A stretch of DNA of 64,000 nucleotides from Microbacterium sp. lyk4-40-TSB-66 (lineage in GTDB: Bacteria; Actinomycetota; Actinomycetes; Actinomycetales; Microbacteriaceae), in contig NZ_JARVRW010000003.1 in NCBI RefSeq assembly GCF_030209475.1, positions 186,001-250,000 of the forward strand, read 5' to 3'. Each line of letters begins with the position of its first letter. Position 1 is the first letter of the stretch. Below are positions 25,543 through 34,516 of the stretch, one piece after another. The notes beneath the pieces are model-generated. The model worked only from the letters and a program-made list of their open reading frames with translations, had not been told where the DNA came from and did no database searches. A program made the translations under genes and the position numbers.

Positions 25543-27059
25543 TTCTCAGCCCCGACCTGCAGAGCATCGAACAATACGTGCAGAGCGACGCCGAGCGACG
25601 GGTCGCGAGACTGCTTGCGGCGATCCAAAAACCGGATGCGGTGGGATTCCACTCGATGCAGCTCCGCAGTCATCCCTCGAAGCAGACGTCCGAAGGAGAC
25701 TTCATCGTTCTGTGGAAGGGAGCGATCATCGTCGTCGAGGTCAAGGGCGGCGGTGTCATGAAGCATGACGGGGCCTGGTACACCAGGAATCGCCATGGCG
25801 ACTGGAACAAGCTCAAAGAACCACCTATGACGCAAGCGCGCACCGCCATGCGCGCATTGCTCAACATACTCAGGGAGGACGGCGCCGGCTGGGTTCTCGC
25901 TGACGCCATTGTGATCACTCCCGATATCGACGGCCCACCGGCGTCGCCTGAATGGAAGACCACGCACTGGCTGACCAAGGACGACATGACAGCGGCGCGA
26001 CTCACTTCAGCGCTTGACGCTGTCGCCACGACCATCCCGCCCGCCCCTCCTACTGCGCGATCCGCAGGCTTCGAAGATCTAAGGACGCGACTCTTCGGCG
26101 AATTCTCGAGACTCCCAGTCATCGACGCGCAACGCGGAGCCGTCATCGACGAGCAGAACCTCGCAACGGCAGACCAAGCCCGCGTGCTTGCAGGCCTAGC
26201 GAAGAACCAAAGGATCATGGTCCTCGGTGGCGCGGGCACGGGCAAGTCGGTCGTGCTCGCAGAAGCGGCGAAACAGGAAGCAGCGCAGGGTCGGTCGGTG
26301 CTGGTCACATTCCGATCACCTGGACTTCGTGCCTTCTTCGCCCCGCTGCTTGATGGGAGACGTGTCGAGATTGCCGAGTTTTCCGCGTTGCGAGACGCGC
26401 AGAAGTACGACGTCGTACTCGTCGACGAGGCCCAGGATCTGATGTACATGGAGGCGATGGACGTCCTGGATGGCGTGATCGAGGGAGGTAGGAGCCGCGG
26501 GCGGTGGCGGATGTTCCTTGACCCGAACAACCAAGCCCATGTCGACGGCCGCTTCGATCCGGAAGTCTTCGAACTGGTGCAATCCGATGCTGCTGAGTAC
26601 GACCTGACCAAGAACGTGCGCAACACGCGTGCAATCGTGCACATGGTCCAGGAGTACCTCGCGGCCGATGTCGGAGATCCAGGCATCGTCAATGGTGAGG
26701 CGATCAATTGGGAGAAGGTGGTTCAACGAGGATCACGAGATCAGGCGATCCGTCTCGCCAAGTCGTTCAAGCGGGACGGGATTCGCGCCGCTGACGTCTG
26801 GGTGATCCCTGCACATTGCGACGCGTCATTGGACGAGTTCGTCGACGGCATCCGCGTGCTGAGCCCTCGAAACGCAAAAGGCTTGGAAGCCGAGCATGTC
26901 ATCGTCTGCGACCTTCCCGAGGACTACACACCCGAGGCGCTCTCGAACCTGTACGTGGCCGTCACGCGGGCGCGTGTGTCCCTGCGCATCGCGCTGACGG
27001 ATGCTGACCGCAAACGTCTGCAGAGACTCGTGCGTTTGTCCGCGGAGGCGCAGCGGTGA
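25539..27059 (+). CDS. NERD-domain nuclease fused to SF1 (UvrD-like) helicase
   Basis: A 506-residue fusion. The N-terminus is a NERD domain, a restriction-endonuclease-like fold: D54 in SEGDFIVLWKG and E67-x-K69 in VVEVKGG give the expected D...ExK site. The rest is a compact SF1 helicase: Walker A GGAGTGKS about 230-237, LVDEAQD near 298, the arginine-rich TKNVRNTRAI segment, and the C-terminal KGLEAEHVIVCDLPE and LYVAVTRARVSL motifs typical of UvrD/DUF2075-type enzymes. The start is the ATG overlapping the previous stop. It is the only clear nuclease in the five-gene operon and could be the effector that replaces the missing phospholipase-D protein DrmC of DISARM. That role is inferred. 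Confidence 0.9.
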   Translation: MILSPDLQSIEQYVQSDAERRVARLLAAIQKPDAVGFHSMQLRSHPSKQTSEGDFIVLWKGAIIVVEVKGGGVMKHDGAWYTRNRHGDWNKLKEPPMTQARTAMRALLNILREDGAGWVLADAIVITPDIDGPPASPEWKTTHWLTKDDMTAARLTSALDAVATTIPPAPPTARSAGFEDLRTRLFGEFSRLPVIDAQRGAVIDEQNLATADQARVLAGLAKNQRIMVLGGAGTGKSVVLAEAAKQEAAQGRSVLVTFRSPGLRAFFAPLLDGRRVEIAEFSALRDAQKYDVVLVDEAQDLMYMEAMDVLDGVIEGGRSRGRWRMFLDPNNQAHVDGRFDPEVFELVQSDAAEYDLTKNVRNTRAIVHMVQEYLAADVGDPGIVNGEAINWEKVVQRGSRDQAIRLAKSFKRDGIRAADVWVIPAHCDASLDEFVDGIRVLSPRNAKGLEAEHVIVCDLPEDYTPEALSNLYVAVTRARVSLRIALTDADRKRLQRLVRLSAEAQR

Positions 27060-30000
27060 CACTCACGGACGCCCAAACGCGCGCGCTGAATCATCTCCGA
27101 GCTGCGTACGTCGGACCAGAACACGGCGATGACGAAGTGCTCCTCAATCGTCCCTCACTGCAGTACGCCGTCGGCATGCTGTTTCCCGCGGGCGATGACC
27201 TTCCGGCCCAGGGCAGCATTGCGGCCGGTGAAGCTGATCCCGACCAACTCGTGATGGCAGACGTCGACGAAGGCGACGTCGAAGAGGACGATGCGGCTGC
27301 ACCCCTGGCCGAGGACTGGCGGCCCTCATCTGCCGCTATCTCCTTTGTCACGAACGGCCAGACCGTGCATTGCGACTTCTCCACAGCAACGTACGTCCCC
27401 ATCGAGGACGGTGGACTACCGAGGTGGCAACGCGTCGGCCATCGGTTCAGCGGGATCGCTTTTACGCAAGGGGCGGCACAGGTACGCCAGCTGGAAGCCG
27501 GCGATGTTCCATTCGAGATCGGAACGCGCTGGCGGCGCTGCGGACCGAATTGGCTCGTGACGCTTCACGTCCGCTTGCGCACAAGAACCACAGGTGACGA
27601 CCGGACCGACATACCCCTGATGCTCTTCCAGGTCGATCTCCAAGGTCGACCCGCCGACGGCGCGCGCATCCTGGAATACGACGTGTCGCGCGCGATTGAC
27701 ACCGACCCCGAATCCGCGGAGCTTCGACTCCGGTACCGGAGCCACCAGACCTTTGCGGTCGGCCACGGAATGGCCGCAGGCTGGGACACAGACGCCGACG
27801 GGAGATGCGAGGGCGTCCGTCTCGACCCGGTCCCGCACTTCGTTGTGCCTGCAATCGCTCAGGCGGCGGGCGACCAACTCGGCGAAGCTGCTCGCCCGGC
27901 GCTCGACCTGGACTTCCTTGCGTCCATCGATTCTGAACCAGCACCCGTGATAGACGCACTCGGAGAATTTGTCGACGCCTTCTCGCGCTGGGTCCAGCAG
28001 CAACAACGTGAGGCAGCCATCCTTGGCCGCGACGCGGAATCGATCGCCCGGCGCGCGGATACCTCGGCTAAGCGCATGCGCGAAGGGGTAGACCTTCTTG
28101 CACAGCCCGGTGCGGTCGCGCTCCGGCGCTCGTTCGCGCTCTCGATGTCCGCTATGCGACTCCAGATGGCCAAGGCTGCGCTGGGACGCGGAGAGTTCGA
28201 TTCGGTCCCAGAATGGCGCCCCTTCCAGCTTGGATTCTTACTCGTCGCTTTAGCGTCGACGGTCAAGGAGAAACACCCCGATCGATCACTTGTCGATTTG
28301 ATCTGGTTCCCCACGGGCGGAGGTAAGACGGAGGCGTACCTCGCACTCGCCGCCATCGTGATCTACCTACGCCGCATAGAGCACGGCCCGGAGGGTGGGG
28401 GCACCGCAGTAGTAACCCGATACACGCTGCGACTGCTGACCTCGCAGCAGTTTCAACGGGCAGCCTCTCTGATCTGCGCCATGGAGATCCTCCGCGACCG
28501 CGACGCGAGAGCGAAGGGCATGGCCCGCTTCTCGATCGGCCTGTGGGTCGGGCGGGACGCGACGCCTCAAACCCGCGCGGACGCGAGATACGCCCTTGAA
28601 CGGCTGTACAAGGCGCAGCATCCTCAGGACGCGAATGAGTTTCAGATCACCGAATGTCCTTGGTGTTTGGCAGAGCTCGTACCGGGACGAAAGGACGACT
28701 CGCGAACGCGGTATGGGGCCCGCCGGGCAGGCAATGACGTGGTCTTTCGCTGTGTCGACGCTTCCTGCGATTTCTTCCACCGGGATCTGCCGATGAATGT
28801 GGTCGACGAAGTTCTTTACGACGAGCCGCCCACCTTCCTACTCGCGACCGTGGACAAGTTCGCGCGCTTGCAGTTCAAGGACACCGCTGGGCGCCTCCTC
28901 GGCATAGGCACGCCATTCCGCCAGCCCTCCTTGATCATCCAAGACGAGCTCCACCTGCTGTCGGGCCCGCTGGGAACGACGGTCGCGGTGTTTGACGCTG
29001 TTCTGCAGGTGCTCTTGAGCCGAAACGGAACCGACCCGAAGATCGTCGCATCAACCGCGACGATCCGAGCATCGGACGACCAGGTGAGAGGCCTTTACGG
29101 GCGCCCGGTAGCGCTCTACCCGCCAGCAGGAATCGAAGGCGACCGCACATTCTTTGCCAGTCCGGTCGCCACCGGCAAGGGTCGTCTGTACGCGGGAATA
29201 ATGCCCCAGAGCGTGTCTCAAGCTACCGCATTGGTCGCCGCCGCCGCACCAATGCTTGAACTGCCCCAGGTGGTGCTTGGAGCCGACGGGATCGACGAAC
29301 GCGTCGATCCCTACTGGACCTTCGTGGCCTACCACAATAGCCTCCGAGAGTTAGGGCGAACGAGTGCTCTTCTACTCGACGACGTCAACGGACGCCTCGA
29401 AACGCGCGCCGACAGGCTGGGGCTCGACCTCCGGGCGGTACGGGCGGATCATGTGCTCGAACTGACCAGTCGACGAGGCCCCGAAGAGTTGCCAAAGGAC
29501 CTACGGCAATTGAGGGTGAACGCCGATGAATCCGCGGAAGCAGTTGACGCAGTGCTTTCATCCAACATGCTGTCCGTCGGCATCGACGTTCAGCGACTCG
29601 CTCTCATGCTCATGGTCGGCCAACCGAAGACCACCGCGGAGTACATTCAGGCCACAAGCCGCGTCGGACGAGGTAGTGTCAACGGCATCGTAGTGACCCT
29701 GTTCCGATCCAATCGCGCCCGTGACCGGTCCCACTTCGAGACCTTCCGCGGATTCCATGACGCGCTCTACCGAAGCGTCGAACCAACGAGCGTGACCCCC
29801 TGGTCGCTTTCATCTCGTGATCGATCGCTTGCCGGCGCGCTGATCGCGCTCATTCGACACAGCATCGCCTCACTAGGTCGCGACGACAGTGCAGGTGAGT
29901 TCGATCTATCCGACTCACGCCTACGCGCCACGGTCGAGGACCTGGTGGAGCGCTTCATGGTGCTCGTTCGGCAGTCGGATCCTGACGAGCAGCAGGCGGT

Positions 30001-30241
30001 GTCAGATCAAGTGTGGCAACTACTCCGCGAATGGGACCGCAAGGCATCGGAAGCGCGAGACGCTGGAGCTCCCTTACGGTACGAGCATCGGGAACCGGGT
30101 GACCGGGCTCTGGTCAAGCGATTCGGGCAAGAAGGCCCCGACTGGCTGGTCGGAGATTCGATGCGCTCGGTAGAGCCAAACGTCGCCGTCGAGGTCCAGG
30201 AACCGGAACAGGAGGTACGGCGTGCAGAACATCAAGCATGA
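27056..30241 (+). CDS. drmA: DISARM helicase DrmA-like
   Basis: A 1061-residue helicase of the DrmA/MrfA-like group. A long N-terminal region (~400 residues) precedes Walker A at about 418-426 (FPTGGGKTEAY). The DEAH-equivalent is DELH near 630, motif III is STATI near 665, and the C-terminal motifs are SNMLSVGIDVQRL and AEYIQATSRVGRG near 840-872. The segment after motif VI (DRSHFETFRGFHDALYRSVE then PTSVTPWS) is characteristic of the helicases paired with DUF1998 proteins. In DISARM, DrmA with DrmB forms the complex that recognises invading DNA. Gene overlaps on both sides (GTGA upstream; 20 bp into drmB) support a tight complex. Confidence 0.9.
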   Translation: MTLTDAQTRALNHLRAAYVGPEHGDDEVLLNRPSLQYAVGMLFPAGDDLPAQGSIAAGEADPDQLVMADVDEGDVEEDDAAAPLAEDWRPSSAAISFVTNGQTVHCDFSTATYVPIEDGGLPRWQRVGHRFSGIAFTQGAAQVRQLEAGDVPFEIGTRWRRCGPNWLVTLHVRLRTRTTGDDRTDIPLMLFQVDLQGRPADGARILEYDVSRAIDTDPESAELRLRYRSHQTFAVGHGMAAGWDTDADGRCEGVRLDPVPHFVVPAIAQAAGDQLGEAARPALDLDFLASIDSEPAPVIDALGEFVDAFSRWVQQQQREAAILGRDAESIARRADTSAKRMREGVDLLAQPGAVALRRSFALSMSAMRLQMAKAALGRGEFDSVPEWRPFQLGFLLVALASTVKEKHPDRSLVDLIWFPTGGGKTEAYLALAAIVIYLRRIEHGPEGGGTAVVTRYTLRLLTSQQFQRAASLICAMEILRDRDARAKGMARFSIGLWVGRDATPQTRADARYALERLYKAQHPQDANEFQITECPWCLAELVPGRKDDSRTRYGARRAGNDVVFRCVDASCDFFHRDLPMNVVDEVLYDEPPTFLLATVDKFARLQFKDTAGRLLGIGTPFRQPSLIIQDELHLLSGPLGTTVAVFDAVLQVLLSRNGTDPKIVASTATIRASDDQVRGLYGRPVALYPPAGIEGDRTFFASPVATGKGRLYAGIMPQSVSQATALVAAAAPMLELPQVVLGADGIDERVDPYWTFVAYHNSLRELGRTSALLLDDVNGRLETRADRLGLDLRAVRADHVLELTSRRGPEELPKDLRQLRVNADESAEAVDAVLSSNMLSVGIDVQRLALMLMVGQPKTTAEYIQATSRVGRGSVNGIVVTLFRSNRARDRSHFETFRGFHDALYRSVEPTSVTPWSLSSRDRSLAGALIALIRHSIASLGRDDSAGEFDLSDSRLRATVEDLVERFMVLVRQSDPDEQQAVSDQVWQLLREWDRKASEARDAGAPLRYEHREPGDRALVKRFGQEGPDWLVGDSMRSVEPNVAVEVQEPEQEVRRAEHQA

Positions 30242-32063
30242 TCTCCGCCTATCAGAGACAGTTTCGCCATTCGGCGTCGGCGCGATCGTAGACATCCGAG
30301 GCGAGTCGCTCATCGCTCCTGATACATCCTGGTGGGAGAAGAAGACAGCCCCCGAGATCCACTGCGATCGACTGGTCGACCAGCTGCTGCAGGCCGGTCG
30401 TCCGCGGCCCGTTCTCCGGCAGGCCCCAGCTCACGCGGGACGTGCCGGACGCGAGACTTTTAGTCTCCCCTACTGGCGATTCCCGGCGTGGCGATTCTGT
30501 GAGCGGTGCTTGAAGCTTTCGAAGCTCACCGGGATTGTGAAGGGACGGTTCCGCAACAGATGTGACTGCGGAGGAGCGCTCGTGCCGATGCGCTATGTCA
30601 CGGTTTGTAAGTCCAGGAGCCACGTGCAGGACGTGCCTTGGTTCAAGTGGGCGCACCGAGGCCACGACAAGGGAGTTACTGAGGAGGTACGCGTTTGTCG
30701 CGCGTACAAAGAACTCCGCTTCGTTCGATCCAGCACCAGCGGTGAAGGTCTCGCCTCTCTTCGTGTCGTCTGCGACGGCTGCGGTCGCTCGCGCCCTCTC
30801 TCGGAGCTCGTCGGTGAGGGTTCGCTCCAACGCGATGGAATCCGTTGCGAGGGGCGACAGCCCTGGCAGGCCGAGGAAGCCGGGCTCAAGGCCTGCGACG
30901 CAGATCTCGTAGCCGTCCAACGCGGCGCAACGGGAAACTATCTAGCGGAACGCGTCTCCGCGCTCGACATACCCGAGGATAAGACACGATCACAAGAGAT
31001 CGCCGGCAGCGTCCGCGGTCATGATTACTTCCGACGTCTCGTCGACGACAACGGTGGCCCGAAATCCGAGACGATCGCGGGCTGGATCGCCGACGAGCTC
31101 GGCGTCTCGGCAGAAGATGTCCTATCGATCGCCCTCGCTGACGAGACCGAGACAGGGAGCGACAACGGCGCCAGCGTACTGAAGGACGGCGAATGGGCGG
31201 CGTTCGTCAAGAAGGTCGCAGCCGGTAAGGACAAGACGCTCGGCAACTTCGTCGTGGACGGCTGGTGCGGTGACTGCTTCGAAAACGCCCCCGCCGAGCT
31301 CGGCCGAGTCCTCGCGGGCGTGGGCCAGGTTCAACGGGTTCGCGAGGTGCGGGCACTGAAAGGGTTCCGCAGACACCGCGCAGACGCGGATTTCGTCTCG
31401 GCTGACCTCGGTCAAGACCCCAAGCAGCGCCCTGTGTATCCCGCGCTAGAGCTATTCGGTGAAGGAATCTTCCTGCAGTTCGACGAAGCGTCGATCGAGG
31501 CCTGGGAACGCCTGCCCGATGTGCAGGCCCGCGCCCAAATACTCAGAGGGCGCCGCGAACAGCTGGATTGGGCCCGCTCCCGTTTGGACGATCCCGAGCC
31601 ACGATTCATCGCCCTGCACACCATCGCCCATCTCCTCATCCGCCGCCTGGCTTTCGCGAGCGGCTACTCCTCGGCGTCCTTGCAGGAGCGCATCTACGCC
31701 AGCTCCGATCGTCCCGATAGGACATCGGGGATACTCATCTACACCGCCGCGGGAGATGCGCAAGGAACTCTAGGGGGCCTGGTCAGGCTCGGCGCACCGC
31801 AGTTGCTCGTGCCGCTGCTCCTTTCGGCTCTCGATGACGCCGACATCTGCTCGAACGATCCTGTGTGCATCGAGAGCGATCGTCAGGGGTCGGCGCAGCT
31901 CAACCTTTCGGCCTGTCACGGTTGCGCTCTTATCAGCGAAACCTCTTGCGAATCCGGTAATCGACTACTGGACAGGCAACTCGTGCTCGGCGGAGGCGAA
32001 GTAACCGGTCTGCTCACTGGCGTACTTCCTGAAGTGCGGACACGACTAGGGGTCGACACGTGA
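30222..32063 (+). CDS. drmB: DrmB-like DUF1998 protein
   Basis: A 613-residue partner of the helicase encoded just upstream. The N-terminus LRLSETVSPFGVGAIVDIRG is the typical beginning of DrmB proteins. A zinc-ribbon-like region follows (FCERC ... CDCGG), with further Cys pairs CDGCG and CGDC. The C-terminal DUF1998 module contains HTIAHLLIRRLAFASGYSSA, the GILIYTAAGDAQGTLGGLV strand, and a Cys cluster (CSNDPVC ... CHGC ... C). DUF1998 proteins such as MrfB can act as nucleases with their helicase partner; whether this one does is not evident. The GTG start has GGAGG six bases upstream, inside the end of drmA. Confidence 0.9.
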   Translation: MQNIKHDLRLSETVSPFGVGAIVDIRGESLIAPDTSWWEKKTAPEIHCDRLVDQLLQAGRPRPVLRQAPAHAGRAGRETFSLPYWRFPAWRFCERCLKLSKLTGIVKGRFRNRCDCGGALVPMRYVTVCKSRSHVQDVPWFKWAHRGHDKGVTEEVRVCRAYKELRFVRSSTSGEGLASLRVVCDGCGRSRPLSELVGEGSLQRDGIRCEGRQPWQAEEAGLKACDADLVAVQRGATGNYLAERVSALDIPEDKTRSQEIAGSVRGHDYFRRLVDDNGGPKSETIAGWIADELGVSAEDVLSIALADETETGSDNGASVLKDGEWAAFVKKVAAGKDKTLGNFVVDGWCGDCFENAPAELGRVLAGVGQVQRVREVRALKGFRRHRADADFVSADLGQDPKQRPVYPALELFGEGIFLQFDEASIEAWERLPDVQARAQILRGRREQLDWARSRLDDPEPRFIALHTIAHLLIRRLAFASGYSSASLQERIYASSDRPDRTSGILIYTAAGDAQGTLGGLVRLGAPQLLVPLLLSALDDADICSNDPVCIESDRQGSAQLNLSACHGCALISETSCESGNRLLDRQLVLGGGEVTGLLTGVLPEVRTRLGVDT

Positions 32064-33214
32064 GTGCCCCGGCGCGCCGGCCGGGTCGGACATCAAACGG
32101 TGTCTACAATGACCAGGTGACCCGCGAGATCAAAGTTCTGGACCTCTTCGCAGGCGCTGGCGGGCTTACTGCGGGACTTCACGCGGCCTCCGCGCGATTC
32201 AGGACGGTGGGCGCCGTCGAGATGGATCGTGCCGCAGCCGCGTCGTACGAGGCGACGTATGGCGAGAACATCGTCTACCCCGGCGACATCAAGAGCTGGC
32301 TAGCCGAGGAGAAGATTCCGCGGGCCGACCTCATCGTCGGGGGTCCCCCCTGCCAGGGATTCTCCAGCCTTGGAAAGCAGGCCGTCGAGGATGAGCGCAA
32401 CTCCCTCTGGGAAGAGTATGCCCAGACCATTCGCCTAGCACGACCGAAGTACTTCGTCGTCGAGAACGTCGCCGAGTTCAAGAAATCTCCCCAGTTCCGC
32501 CAGTTCAAGGACGCGACATCTAAGGGCGGAATGCTCGCCGATTACGACTTCGAAGCAGAGGTGCTCAATGCCGCTGACTTCGGTGCAGCGCAGTCGCGCC
32601 GGCGCACCGTGATCGTTGGTTATCGTCGCGCGCTCGGGTTCCCGGGCTTCCCCGCGCCCACGCATTCGGTCGACCCGAACGTCGATGGTTTGAAGCCGTT
32701 CGTCACCGTGGAGGATGTGCTCGGTCGGTTGCCGCGTGTTCCAGACCGCGATGAGGTCTTCAACAGTCGTCGCGTCGAACTCCACGGCAGGCGCTACGCG
32801 GGGGCATTCGCGGTCCGGGACATGCATTGGAGCAGGAAATACACCGATCTATCGCTCAAGCGATTTGCTGTGATTCCGGCGGGAGGCAACCGCCGCAATT
32901 TAGAGCGCTACCCGGAGCTAATGGCACCGTGCTGGGTCAAGCACAAGACCGGGTCGGGCGATGTCATGGGCCGTCTTCACTGGGACCGTCCGTCGGTGAC
33001 GATACGCACCGAGTTTTTCAAACCTGAGAAGGGGCGCTACATCCATCCTGAGGAGGATCGGGCGATCACGCACTACGAAGCCGCGCTGCTCCAAGGTTTC
33101 GGACCCGAGCACCGATTCGTAGGCTCGCGTACGGACATCGCGAGGCAGATCGGCAACGCCGTACCGATACCGCTTGGCGCCGCGATCGGCCGACTTCTAG
33201 CGGACGCCTTCTGA
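32060..33214 (+). CDS. drmMII: DNA cytosine-5 methyltransferase (DrmMII-like)
   Basis: A 384-residue C5 methyltransferase with the motifs in order: I VLDLFAGAGGLTAGL (AdoMet), IV GGPPCQGFSS with catalytic C98, VI VVENVAEF, VIII GAAQSRRRTVIVG, and IX/X near QIGNAVPIPLG. A target recognition region of normal size lies between VIII and IX. In class 2 DISARM such an enzyme marks host DNA so that the restriction part spares it, and it is expected to protect the genome here. The matching Vsr repair enzyme is at the opposite end of the island. The GTG start overlaps the drmB stop; a later GTG (VTREIKVLD) also fits and would drop a poorly conserved leader. Confidence 0.92.
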   Translation: MSAPARRPGRTSNGVYNDQVTREIKVLDLFAGAGGLTAGLHAASARFRTVGAVEMDRAAAASYEATYGENIVYPGDIKSWLAEEKIPRADLIVGGPPCQGFSSLGKQAVEDERNSLWEEYAQTIRLARPKYFVVENVAEFKKSPQFRQFKDATSKGGMLADYDFEAEVLNAADFGAAQSRRRTVIVGYRRALGFPGFPAPTHSVDPNVDGLKPFVTVEDVLGRLPRVPDRDEVFNSRRVELHGRRYAGAFAVRDMHWSRKYTDLSLKRFAVIPAGGNRRNLERYPELMAPCWVKHKTGSGDVMGRLHWDRPSVTIRTEFFKPEKGRYIHPEEDRAITHYEAALLQGFGPEHRFVGSRTDIARQIGNAVPIPLGAAIGRLLADAF

Positions 33215-33284
33215 AACACGTCGCGCCGCGATGCGACCCATCGCCGTCTAGGTAGGAGCCGACCCACCGGAGCAATCGATAGCC

Positions 33285-33365
33285 ATCCCTCCAGTGAGAG
33301 GGACTCGAACCCGCGAGTGCGGACAAGATCAGCTTGAGCGACAGCGCGCGCAGCCCCCGCATGAG
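33285..33365 (-). other. tRNA-3'-end-like sequence at right edge of island
   Basis: On the minus strand the stretch around 33295-33312 reads GGGTTCGAGTCC, like a tRNA T-arm, but the flanking bases give only a partial T-stem and no full cloverleaf can be folded by eye. It lies between the methyltransferase stop and the decayed dnaB copy. It could be a leftover attachment site of an integrating element or chance similarity. No second copy was found at the left side. Confidence 0.25.
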
Positions 33366-33900
33366 CTACATCCCCGGCGCCATATCCGCGAACCGCGAAT
33401 AGTGCCCCTGGAGCGCCACGGTGATCGTGTCGGTCGGACCGTTACGGTGCTTCGCCACGATCAGATCCGCCTCGCCCGCACGGGGGAGTCCTTTTCGTAC
33501 GCGGCCTCGCGGTGCAGGAGCACCACCATGTCGGCATCCTGCTCGATCGAGCCCGACTCACGCAGGTCGGAGAGGGCCGGCTTCTTGTCGGCGCGCTGCT
33601 CGGCGCCACGGTTCAGCTGCGAGAGAGCGATCACGGGGACCTGCAGCTCTTTCGCCATCAGCTTCAGCGTGCGCGAGAACTCGCTGACCTCCTGCTGCCG
33701 CGACTCGACGCGCTTACCGCTGTTGAGCAGCTGCAGGTAGTCGATGATGACCATCTTCAGGCCCTCACGCTGCTTGCGGCGACGGCACTTCGCGCGGATC
33801 TCGACGAGCGTCATGTTGGGGCTGTCGTCAATGTAGAGGGGCGCGTCGTTGATGCGACCGCGGGTGGCGGCGACGGTGGTCCAGTCGCGGGAGTCCAGCT
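33366..33900 (-). pseudogene. Partial copy of dnaB (3' part), frameshifted
   Basis: About 535 bp that copies the 3' part of dnaB (intact at 44.8-46.2 kb), including its stop codon context. The fragment begins at LDSRDWTTVAATRGRINDAP and continues through MVIIDYLQLLNSGKRVESRQ to SIEQDADMVVLLHREAAYEK. A frameshift follows at the point where the real protein reads DSPRAGEADLIV. The upstream ~830 bp of dnaB are absent. Both copies have the same orientation, so the DNA between them is bounded by direct repeats of the dnaB end. Confidence 0.88.
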
Positions 33901-33911
33901 GCCACCTCGGC

Positions 33912-34475
33912 CTACACAGCCTTTCGGTGCCGCCGCACCACAACCCCTCGCCCCAACTCCCACCGCTCCACCAACTCCAACGCCACCTGCTCTCGCACCC
34001 CCTCCAACAGCCGCGGCCCCCGCCCCGCGACCACCGGGTGCACGACGAACGTGAACTCATCGATCAGCCCGAGCTCCGCGAGCGCCGCCGGCAGCCGCAC
34101 CCCGCCGACCGAGATCCCCCGCCCCGATTGCTCCTTCAACGCCGAGACCGCGGCCCCCAGATCGCCGCGCACGAGCGAAGCGTTCCAATCCACGGCATCC
34201 AATTCCGACGACACCACGTACTTCCGCATCGGGTCCATGACCTCCGAGAAGGCGACCTCGCTGGCATCCATCCAGTCTGGCCACTCCCCCGACTCCGGCC
34301 GGCGCCAGGCCGACTCCATCAGCTCATACGTCACGCGGCCGTAGAGCAGCGAGTCGGAGCGGCGCAGTTCCTCGGTCCAGAACGCCATGGATTCGGCATC
34401 CGGAGGCAAGCCCGCCTCGTGGTGCACGCACCCGTCGAGAGTGACATTGATGCCGTAGCGGAGCGGTTGGGGCAT
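33912..34475 (-). CDS. Dihydrofolate reductase-like (RibD C-terminal domain) protein
   Basis: A 187-residue protein of the RibD_C/dihydrofolate-reductase-like family, usually NAD(P)H-dependent reductases of unknown substrate. Recognisable family parts are LRYGINVTLDGCVHHEAG at the start, SDSLLYGRVTYELMESAWRR, the EVMDPMRKYVVSSELDAVDW strand, and LIDEFTFVVHPVVAGRGPRL near the end. All of these agree with the decayed paralogue at 15.7-16.2 kb, which lost its frame three times. It lies directly downstream (in sequence order) of the dnaB fragment, and its C-terminus nearly touches that junction. No operon partner is evident. Confidence 0.85.
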   Translation of the reverse strand: MPQPLRYGINVTLDGCVHHEAGLPPDAESMAFWTEELRRSDSLLYGRVTYELMESAWRRPESGEWPDWMDASEVAFSEVMDPMRKYVVSSELDAVDWNASLVRGDLGAAVSALKEQSGRGISVGGVRLPAALAELGLIDEFTFVVHPVVAGRGPRLLEGVREQVALELVERWELGRGVVVRRHRKAV

Positions 34476-34516
34476 GACGGTCTCCCTCGACGTGGGGCGG
34501 TGGTGGTGGCGTCAGG

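Noticed and set aside
20773..33214. BREX, Druantia or Zorya system
   Set aside because: No BrxC/PglZ, DruH or ZorAB-like proteins are present. The DrmA, DrmB and C5 methyltransferase set fits DISARM best.
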